A DNA stretch of 64,000 bases from Charina bottae (Eukaryota > Chordata > Lepidosauria > Squamata > Charinaidae): NCBI GenBank assembly GCA_023362775.1, contig JALMGJ010000061.1:2118001-2182000 (forward strand). The letters are read 5' to 3'. Positions 34,805 to 45,300 of this stretch are shown here, piece after piece (positions within the stretch are counted from its first letter, which is position 1; the number at the start of each line of letters is the position of its first letter). Under the pieces are notes generated by a model, which was not told the DNA's origin, did no database searches, and saw only the letters and a list, made by a program, of their open reading frames with translations. A program made the translations under genes and the position numbers.

Positions 34805-35448
34805 GATGTGTGCTCCATTGCTTCTGATAAATAGAAACCACATGAAATGGCTTGCTAGACAAGCCTTGTGGGCTAGAAGAGAGCTGTCCTTCGCGCCAGG
34901 CTACCAAATGATTTTAAAAAAGCAAAGCACAGCGATTCATGAAAAATCTGTGGGGCCAAGTCTCTTTTTGTGTAGACCTATTACAGCACCAACGTGCTGT
35001 TAGGGATGAAATCAAATGGAAGAGTTGGTTTACCAATGTTCAAAATGAAGCAAGAGTAAAAGAAAAAAGGCCACTGCATGTTTTCCACTCGCTGAGAAGC
35101 CGGTCGGTGGCAGCTGAGTTATGGGAAAAGAACAAGTGGGAATAGCTTCAAAACAAAATAAACAAAGAAAGGGATGGTTTTGTGTGTCTTGGACGACAAC
35201 CAAGACGAACTGGATTAGCAAGGGAGACCTTTCTCACGTGTAAACGGCTGCTATGTTTCTGGAAAAAAAGAAAAAAGCAGGCTTGATTCAGTAGTTTGGC
35301 TGCCTAAACATGAGAAATCTGGGCCGTGTAAAATAGCCTTTAGGTGAGGTAGGTGAGGCTGAGCAAGAGAAACGTGGTGCAAGCCTTCCAGTGATTTTCA
35401 TGGCTGAGCAGGGATTGGAACTTGGATCCCCTCTCACCTTACCTAATA

Positions 35449-35522
35449 GTCTCATGGCTGCCTGGGGGATTCTGGGAGTTGAAGTCCACACCGCTTAAAG
35501 TGGCCAAGGCTGAGAAACACTG
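35449..35522. mobile_element. Half copy of hAT MITE family 1
   Basis: Only the right arm is present (TTCTGGGAGTTGAAGTCCAC to CTGAGAAACACTG). Confidence 0.65.
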
Positions 35523-35659
35523 GTCTAAATAGCGTTGTGCTGAAGAGCAAAGATTATGGCAGAGCCACAAACGGCAGCGTTTTTGGAACGGAGGGGGCCA
35601 AGCTGTGTCATCGGCACGCATGTGTATCCGCCACAAGGCAGAGTGGCCACCCACGGTGG

Positions 35660-36139
35660 TTACTTCTTCTTCCCGAACCCACTGTATTCGCCGCTCTCAC
35701 TAGGAAACGCATCCCGGATTTTCCACCGGCAGCAGTTTGGGATGACGGCCCTTGCCTGCAGGCCGCCCTCCCCGAAGCGCCAGCGAAGGTACTGCTGGTA
35801 AGCGCAGTGCCGAAAGCGCTTGTGGGAAGCCTCGGCCTGCAGATCCAGTAAGGGCTCTTTGTAGAGAAGAACAAACTCCAGCATTGACCGGGAAAGGACG
35901 AGCTGCTCGAACAAAGATGAACCTGTGATGCACGCCCCGTCCTTCCTTCGGCAGCAGAGCTGCTCCCAGAAGGGGTCGGCCGGCCGGCATTTCCCACAGC
36001 TGCACCACGAAGGGCGCTCGCGGAAGGAAGGCTTCTCCCTTCGAGGTTGGAGGGGCTGCAGCTCTTCCGAGTTTAGGGGGGAGGCCGTGCCCTCTGGGTG
36101 TGGAAGATGGGGAGTCTGCACAAATTCACCCCGGTGCCT
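35660..36139 (-). CDS. P2RX7: P2RX7 exon 13 (ballast domain and stop)
   Basis: 480 bases, 159 codons plus stop. After a divergent start ([17 protein letters not shown]) it has the zinc-site cysteines [75 protein letters not shown] and EYSGFGKKK. Some mammalian cysteines (HRC, YRC) are replaced. The 5' intron is packed with microsatellites. Confidence 0.95.
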   Translation of the reverse strand, partial: RHRGEFVQTPHLPHPEGTASPLNSEELQPLQPRREKPSFRERPSWCSCGKCRPADPFWEQLCCRRKDGACITGSSLFEQLVLSRSMLEFVLLYKEPLLDLQAEASHKRFRHCAYQQYLRWRFGEGGLQARAVIPNCCRWKIRDAFPSESGEYSGFGKKK

Positions 36140-36194
36140 CTGCAGTCAAGAAACAACGTCCACATGATGCTATTCTTTTATTAAATATAAAATA

Positions 36195-36228
<34 letters not shown>

Positions 36229-36273
36229 CTGTATGTATGTATGTATGTATGTATGTATGTATGTATGTATGTA

Positions 36274-36331
<58 letters not shown>

Positions 36332-39300
36332 AAATTTATATAGCCGCCCCCAACTCACTCACAGTGACTCCGGGCGGCTTACGGAAATAAAACCCCAAAT
36401 GTGAAACCCACTACCCCCGCACCCTCCTGGCGACAACAATGCATTCAAACAAACCACTGGATGGGTTCCGTATCAATCTGGGAGCCCCAGGCCTGCTTGC
36501 AAAACCACGTCTTCAGGGCCTTTTGGAAGAGTATTAAGGTGGGGCCCAGTCTTCTCCCCGCGGGGAGGATGTTCCACGGGGGGAGCCACCACGGAGAAGG
36601 CCCTTCTTCTCGGTCCCACTAGACGGACCTCCTAGTCCAACCCACCCGGACCCGTAACATACCCTGCCTCCCCGAACTGGTGGGTTGAGTAGATGTAACT
36701 GGGGAAAGGTGGTCCTGCAAATAACCTGGCCCCAAGCCATGTAGGGTTTAAAGGTGGTAACCAGCACCTTGAATTGGACCCGGAAGCAAATCGGCAACCG
36801 ATGCACCTCCCGCAGGAGGGGTGACACATGTGCAAATCTAGACTTGCCCAAAGGCAATAGGTTATGCATCATATTGGTGGGTGACGGTTCTTCCCAAAAG
36901 GGAGACCCTTTCAAAGGGAACGTGACTGTGTAGACTACGAAGGAGATCCTTCCCCACAGCTTGAAACACTCTCTGTTTCAACCCTGCCTTATCGGAGACC
37001 TGTGAAAATCTGGGCACCATTCGACCAAAGGCCTTTCGAGGCCCGTCCGAAGTTCTGGGAAGGCAGAACGGGGTCCTCTCCTACAGTGGCTAATGCACAG
37101 GTTCCCATAATGAGAACGAGCCACACAAGAGACTTGTGGGTTGTAGGTTAACCCCAATCAGTGTGTCATCCAGACCTAAACGGGGATTTATCTCAAGCCT
37201 GATTAGATGCCCCAAGCCAACTCTTTATAAAATATTGCTGAAGTTGGCTCCTTTAAGTTAAGCTTATCTGCAGGGTCTAGCGTTGAACAACAAGCAAGCA
37301 GTAGTTAATTGAAAATAGAAGCAGGAGCTTTCAAACTCCTCCTTCTGGCCACTGGAGAAGAGAAATGGGAGCACAGAAGTCTATGGCTTGCTAAGATATT
37401 TTATTGTAATACTAAACTATGGCTTGGCATTATAGTGCACTGTTGTCAAGCCTTGGAACACATTTAATCTATTCACAAATATCTAGGCGTGTACCCAGGC
37501 CAACTCTGTGCACAGGCAGATAAAGGAAGGCTCCAAACTCACGTGAATAATCTCCCCTTTGACGTTCTGCAAACTGGTCTTCAACCATCTGTCGATCATT
37601 AAGACGTGGGGCTCATCGAGAAAGGTCACGTACAACACAGTCTGCACAGCCGAAGAAAACCAAATAAATTTGCATATCAGAACTTGGTATTTTACTGGAT
37701 AGGTTTGGCATCCCACAATGATAAATGGTTGAAGTTTCCATCTTGCGCCAATGCAAGAAAACTCTTTCTCGGGATGGCAAAAACAGAGAAGAAGAAGAGG
37801 GATATGCTGCATATCAGTAGCGATGGAACAAGCAATGGACATGTACGATTCTTTTGCCACTGCTGTCCACATTGCCTTGGGCTCATTAATGGGGATGTAG
37901 GGAAGTAGGATCACAGGCCTCTAGTAACCCAGCGTTACTAGTAACACTCTAGTAATCCAGTGTTCTAAACAGTTTACAGGCCACAATGGATGGGTTTCCA
38001 CATAGCATTAAAGACATAACATGGTCTGTTTGGCTCATAAGGGAAGATTTTGGATCCCCTACTGATGCTGAAATAGGGGCATGGTGGCTCAGCAGGTAAG
38101 ACGCCAGGCTTGTCAATCGGAAGATCACAAGTTCGGAGGTTCGAATCCCTAGCCCCGCGTGAGGGAGTGAGCTCCCGCACTCGCCCCAGCTCTTGCCAAC
38201 CTAGCAATTCGAAAGCATGCAAATGCAAGTAGATGAATAGGGACCACTTCAGTGGGTAGGTAACAGCGTTCCGTGCTTGTCATGGCGGCCACATGACCGT
38301 CGAAGCATCTTCGGACAACGCTGGCTCTTCGGCTAACAAACGGAGATGAGCACCGGCCCCTAGAGTTGGACACGACTGCACAAATGTGCGGGGGGAACCT
38401 TTACCTTTTACTGATGCTGACCCTTTTCCTGCAGTGAAACAAGTTTCCTGGCTCTGTCTATGAGGAATAACAGAATGTCAATGTTAGTTGCATCTCTTAC
38501 CCATCTTGGTCCCAGTACTGTTTCACACTTTTTATTGTAGTAATACTCCTTCACTGGGCTGGATTTGAAGCAGGGGAACGTATATGAAGTAAGAAGAAAA
38601 TCAACAACTAACTGAGCCTGTAAAGACAATACTGTGGATTATTGTTCAGGCATTTGTCTAAAAATATTATAAAACCATATAACGATTTTCTAATTTAAAC
38701 CAATAAATATAACAGCATGAAAGCATGACCACAAACATGCGTTCAACAAAATCATCAAAAACTACATTTTTGAGCTGAGCTGGGCCTTCTAATATCAGCA
38801 AGGAAGGCCACCGTTCTTGAAACCCAACGAAAGAGCGGAGCGATTCATCCATTGCAGACATTAGCCTCTCCTCCCCCTGAGACCCTGCGGTAGAAAATTC
38901 TCTTACCAGGCCAAAGTAGGACAGTGCCGAACCAATGTACACCAGCAGTTCAAAGAAGTTGAACTTCCCGGCCTTTGGAAAATGAGAACGAAAGGGATGG
39001 TCACCACGTCTGAAGGACGCCACACTAAGGAAAGCCACTAGGACCTTTGTGTGGCCTTCATGAGAATAGCCAAGAGGGTCCCAATTCGGAGCCTGCGGAT
39101 CCAGAACCCAGAGTTCTTTCTCCTAGCTGCCCTTGGCATCCCACCAATGGAAGTTTTCCTTCTCCTCTGAACAGCAAGGAGAGGGAAGGGGAATTTGTCC
39201 GGGATCAAGGCTTCACCAAGCAGATGAGGCGCTGCCAGAGACATATCCCAGTTGGGATCTCCACACCAATTATTGACTTGCAACCCACACACCCCGGAAT

Positions 39301-42300
39301 GGAATTGCTAATGGCAAGATGGACATTTCCCACTGCACTCTGAATTACTGTATGTGTTTTTTCTCATCTAAAATTCAGACCCAGTTGCGTTTACCGTGCC
39401 AAAGATAAGGATGTCAAAGCGGATGCCGTAGGCTTTCATGAGGGTTCTCTCCTCCTTTCCATTGGCTTGCTTGTAATACCTGGCAAATCTAGGACGACCA
39501 GACAGGAAGAATTGAGAATCTGTATCAGTGTTTCTCAACCTCAGCAACTTCAAGATGTGTGGACTTCAACTCCCAGAATGGCTGGCTGGGGAATTCTGGA
39601 AGTTGAAGTCCACACATCTTAAAGTAGCTGAGGTTGAGAAACACTGATCTATATATATAGTTCAGGGTTGAACTCTTGGGTTCTTGGTGTTCTCTGAGCT
39701 TGGCTGTTTTCCTGCAGAGATTTCGATGCCAGGCTAGGGAGCATCATCAGCGCTCCACCAAGCACACCGAAGAAGAATTGAGGGGCTGTGATATCCTTTT
39801 GCTGACCAGCTAAAAAGGTGTTCTCTTCTGTCTTGCACGGCTTCTCCAGAGAGCCTGCAAACCTGGTTCTACTATGGTCTCCCATCTGGGGCTTTCTGGA
39901 TGTTTGGAATTAACATCCAAGAATCCGCAGCCAACAAGGCAACAGCTTGGAGAAGAACATTATACCAAGGCTGGGATCCAGACCTCTCACTCAGCTTGTG
40001 ACTGACAGCAGGAAGATGTGGTAAGGTGTTCAGGCTGTATTTAGGTAGAAGACCTACTTTACTCTAAAGACAGGAACCTGAGTTTCTAAGTCAGGGCTTT
40101 CCAAAGTTTTCCCGCCGTTGGTGTGTCGCCGCGGGAAAACCCGGAAGTGCCGCCGTTGCGGCAGCGCACAAAAACCCGGAAGCGCTGCTGCCGCTTTCGG
40201 TTTTTGCGCACCGCTGTTGGTGTGTCGCCGCGGGAAAACCCGGAAGCGCTGATGATGATCAGCACTTCCGGGTTGTGTGGCGACACACAGTTTGGAAAGC
40301 TCTGTTCTAAGTATTCAGAAAACCACTAATCACCATGGTTACGAGACCACCAAGGTAACCTGTTGTAACCTAAGGGCTCATTATAATGCTAAAAATCACA
40401 CCCCATTGCCGAGGCCTAGGATGTAAATGAGAATGAAACGTCATAGATGACCTAAGGGGAGGCATGGGCAATGTGTGTTATCCATATTTGGCTATAAGTT
40501 ACACGTGAGTACCCACTGCGCATGTGAATGTGGTTGACTGCTTCCTGAATGCCATGTATAAAAACCCACTGCTCACCTGGGCTGGGGCTCTCGCGCCTTG
40601 CAGCAAGAGACCTTTTATCTTTGTGCACAGAAATAAAAGATCAAAGGACCTTCCTGCCTCGGTGTGGTTTAATGGTGACATTGCGCCGAGCCACGGGCCC
40701 TCTTGGCCAACAGGCCTACCCAGGAAACAAATAATAATAATTTCGTGACTTCTGGCCTATATTTGAGCCTGAATGTGCAGGGGTTCCCGGAGGCCCAGAA
40801 AACATTTCAAGGGTTCCTCCAGGGTCAAAAGGTAGAGAAACCCTAATCGAGCCCATACCAGAAAGGGAAGTGAAAGAGGAAGAAGGAGGATTGCTGCGTC
40901 CTCACATGCAAACGCAGCAGGACTAGTCAAAGGGACCATCACCACAGAAGCTAGCCGTGAAAATAGGATGTCCAGCATGCTGTAACAGCACAACTGTAGA
41001 TGACCATCATGTGGAAATGTCGTGAGTAGAAATAAAACGGATCCTGCAAGATCCTCCCTCCCAACCTGTTGTATCCAGAAAAAGAATCTCAAAACCACAA
41101 GTACTTGAATATCTGTTACCTAAAGTTGTAGCCAGGGTACAAGGCTTCGCTGGTTCGTTTGTCGTCCAGACGCCGGAAACCATAGCCGGGCCTGCAACGG
41201 TGCAGCCATTTGTCTAGGTTGCAGTCCCAGTTAATTTCAATGCCTATAATGCCTCCCTTGGAGAAGAGCGTCAGAGAAGTCAGTTTGCAAGAGGGGCCGA
41301 GCCAGCGAGAGCGGGCTTTTAGCAGGCATTCCCGATTTTCCCCGTTCTATAGACTTTCTGCATATAAATCGAATTGCATTTGCACGAGGAGCTGTTGCAG
41401 CAGCTTTGCAACTGTCTCTCGTCAATTTCTCAAAACAAGGAGGGGAAACTAGAAGGCCATTTAGATTGTATAGACATGACCTACTTTCTGGCTGGAAGCA
41501 TTTATCGCAATCAAAAAAAAAATCTGATTTATTCTGCCCTGTGAAGCAAGCTAATAACGAAAGTGGATGGGCAGGGGGAGACTTCCAATTCAGCTTCTTT
41601 GGTTGCTGGGTGGAGAAGATGCTGTATAGCTGGTCTGTGCAGAAAAAAACCACCGTCACCCTGATGGAGGGTGTGTGTAAGTCCCCCCTATCAAGGTTGT
41701 AAACTACTGTCCTATAAATGTAGGCTACAGATTAGGCTTAGTTGGAACAATAAGGTTTTATGGAGACCCAGAGGGAAGGATAATGTTTAACCCATGGAGT
41801 AGCAGAACTGGGGGGGGGTGATGGAATATGGATTCTGCTTCCCATTTTTCCTCCTCCTGAGTTCTACCAAGACCTCTGAATTTCACTGACTCGTCTTTAT
41901 GACCACATGACGTTCCTCCTAAAGTCCTACAATGTTTGCTACTGTATTTTTCACGATCCTTTCCTCTTATCTTCAAGGTCTGATGTCCCCCTGCCCCGTA
42001 TCTCTTTCCTTATATCCAGATACATCTCTGCCGGTGACCTTTGCTTCTCCAAGTCCACGTCCCTTTCTCCTCCGACAATCTTCTGCCTCCCCCAACAACT
42101 CCAACTTTTCTCCTTATGCCTGGAAACAAAGCCTTCAGCAACATTTCCAGGACCCACTTCTCTTCCTGTTTTTCAGTACTCTTAAAAATCCTAACACTTC
42201 CTGGAAGCCTTCAGCACAGAGAGTGCCAAGGTTCATGTGGTTGGAAGGAACCCATCTTTTTCCACAATAGGACTGTAGAAGATTCATCCTTATTATAGCC

Positions 42301-45300
42301 AGCAAATCTGCATTTCAATTGAATTTGCATTTCAATTTTCCTTCTGTGGGAAAAGGGTGCATGTGAAACCTGAAGGCTGTCAAATCTGAATTTATATCAT
42401 TTGTGCCTATCTCACTAACAATGAACTTTGGGATGACAAAGGGTGAAGTGTGTGGTCCACAGTATCAGAAATTCACTAAACCAAGGTCCATTTAACGGGG
42501 TTTTTTTAAACAGGTGAATAGGTGGTAAAAACATTCAGCCTCATAGGCATTCTGGAATTCGTGTAAACAAAGCCCTGAGTGAACAGAAAAAAAACATACG
42601 TTTATGGCTTAGACGGGAACTACCTTTTCCCCAAAGGGCAGGTGAGATAACATTAAGACAGCTTGTTTGGATTTTTTTCAGGATGGATCTAAACAAGAAC
42701 AGCTCTTTCCTTTTGAATTCTCATTTTCACAATCTAATCCAGTGTTTCTCAACCTCGGCCACTTGAAGATGGGTGGACTTCAACTCCCAGATTCCCCAGC
42801 CAGCATGTGTCCACACATCTTCAAGTGGCCAAGGTTGAGAAACACTGATCTAATCCAACGTTTGCCCTTGTTCACTCAGTCCTCCGAACTAACAGCAGCA
42901 CAAAACGGGCAAGTCCTCTCGTAACTTTCAAAATGCCACCGACCTGAACAGCCACCTCTGAAAAGTTCTCTCCCGCCTCTCGAAGAATATCTCCCAGACG
43001 GAAAATCGGACAAAGCGAGGCCTCGTGCTTGCTGTATATACAGGAAGTATTAAATTCCGGTGAAATGTTTCTTCTGTAGGGAACAGAGGGGAAGCAGTTT
43101 TATTTGCCTGGCCACACAAATGCATTTTTTTAATAAAGCGCGGGATCTCTGGAGGACAAAATGCAGATGCTCCTAGAGATTAAAGGATTCTTTTGGGGCA
43201 ACCCCACTTTATCAGTTACTTCTGCTTTGATCACTTCCTTTCTTAATGGAGATAACTGATTGAAGCCGAAAGGACTGGTAGAGAAGTGGAAGTCTGTGAA
43301 GGTGGGATGTTCTACAGCACTTTGCTTTGACAGGTTTTGAGGTCAGCAGGCACCCTGATCATTTTTCTTGTCCTGCTGCCCACATGCTACGTGTTACGGG
43401 GCAAAGCCAGTGTGCCTGCTCTGCCTTTTGAGAGTTCTCTGCCCCCAAACCGGGCAACACTGCAAATCAGAGGATGCCACTACGTAGAGGACTGTTCCTT
43501 GTCTTGCCCAGTGGTCAATAAATTGGTATTAGAAGGACAGCATAAATCTCTGAGGGAAGTGGCCAAATGCTTTTCAGCAGCCACCCTCTGCATTGCCTTT
43601 GTCCAGCTTCCAGTTCACAAACGGTCCCAAACCACTTAATTGGAGGGAGCTCAGGCTGGGAAACCCCCCCCCCCTTTCATGTGGCCGAGGGCTGGAAGCA
43701 ACTCTTCCCCTCTGGCTGCTTGCTTCAGGGCTGGGTCCTGTTTTACTGGATCCAGGGTCTTGCAACACATGCAAACACAGATTTTTGAACCTTCCCCACA
43801 TCTTAGCAAAAAATCCCCCTCAGGGATCTGTTTCCCAGGGAGGGAGAAATAGGGACTGCCCCTCTCAACACTGCCACCCCAGGTAAAGATGCTACTTACG
43901 TTGTATAGTTAAATTTTGGAAAGTGGATATTGTTTTTTATAAGCACGGTGAAATTCTCAGCACTCTTCAGAATGGCTGGCCTGGGAGGATGAAAGTATTC
44001 AGATCAGTTCTCACTTGCTAAATAGTCACAACCACCACTACGCCATTTAATAATTTTAGCTGGGAGCCTGTTCAAGCGGCTGGGGCGTTGGGGTCTGTAA
44101 AACACCCCCCCGAAAGCTGCAGTGGTTTGCACCGATTGCCATTTCTGGACAGTCTTCAAGGATGGCCCTCAAAAACGCCCTGCAATCATCTATCCAGGAA
44201 GCAATTAAGGCACCATCACTGCCTTAGTACTATGCAGGGGACTTGTCCTGGATTAACCTGCAGTACAGATAGTCCTCGACTTACGATCACAATTGAGACT
44301 GGAACTTCCATTGCTAAGTGAGGCAGTCGTTAAGTGAGTCATGCCTGATTTTACGACCTTTTTTGCTGTGGTCGTTAAGCGAATCCAGCTTCCCCCACTG
44401 ACTTTGTCGGAAGCCAGCTGGGAAGGTCGCTGCAACCGTCGTAAATATATGCCAGATGTCAAGTGCCTGAATTTTGATCATATGACCACAGGGACGCGGC
44501 AACTGTCGTAAGGGTGAGGACAGGTCGTAACATACTTTTTTTCAGTGCCGTAACTTCGAACGGTTGCTAAACGAATGGTCATAAGTCGAGGACTACCTGT
44601 ATATAGCAAACCAGGATAAAGGAGTAGCTAAGAAAAAAACTGCCTTACCTTGGGGCAGTTTTAACTGACTCCACAGGACACCAAGCGGAAACCTCACAGG
44701 TTTTGATGGTGCTGTTATAGTTCACACATTTGCCTGTCTGGATTCCTACAGAGGGAAGAAACCACGTCTCATCCAAGGAACATTATCTGGAGAGGAAACA
44801 GCTCATAAGGAAGGAATTTAAAATGCCAAGTGCCCAAAAAATACTTTCTCTTACCATTACTCTGTGAATCCATACGACCTTCCATACAGCTCTTGTTAGT
44901 GGAGCACACTGCTTTGGCGATAGGAAACTGAACCAATAAAAGAGGAAAAATATCTATTACGAGGTTCCATTTAAGTCCCCCAAACGTACAGTTTTTTAGG
45001 TTTATCAGTCTTCCTTGCAACGGGTTGCACCCTGATAATATTTTCATAGCCTCAATCCACCCTTTCTTTCATGAAGCTATTTTTTTTCTCCAGGATGGCT
45101 CACGGGGAGTAGCTTATTACGTGGGATGCCTTCCCAGCCGGGTGTTCCTCAGATTCCGCCGCAATTCACAAAATCCCCACTTTCCACAGCCAACCTGTAA
45201 ACATGTGGAAAGAGACACAGGCCAGAGGCTACCGTGCCAACTTCTAGCAGATTGGAATGGAATAAATCACGCAAAGAAGAATGTTGGACTAGTCATGACC

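Larger units (their letters stand above)
33421..35659. other. P2RX7-P2RX4 intergenic region
   Basis: About 2.2 kb between P2RX4 5' sequences and the P2RX7 stop. It holds an inverted-repeat element (33923-34105), a TGAATGAA-tailed repeat, a reversed SINE and half a hAT MITE. I see no exon. Confidence 0.6.

Noticed and set aside
43337..43639. 100-codon plus-strand ORF with a hydrophobic start in P2RX7 intron 6
   Set aside because: Antisense to the gene and lacking homologues I recognise; the hydrophobic start alone is weak evidence.
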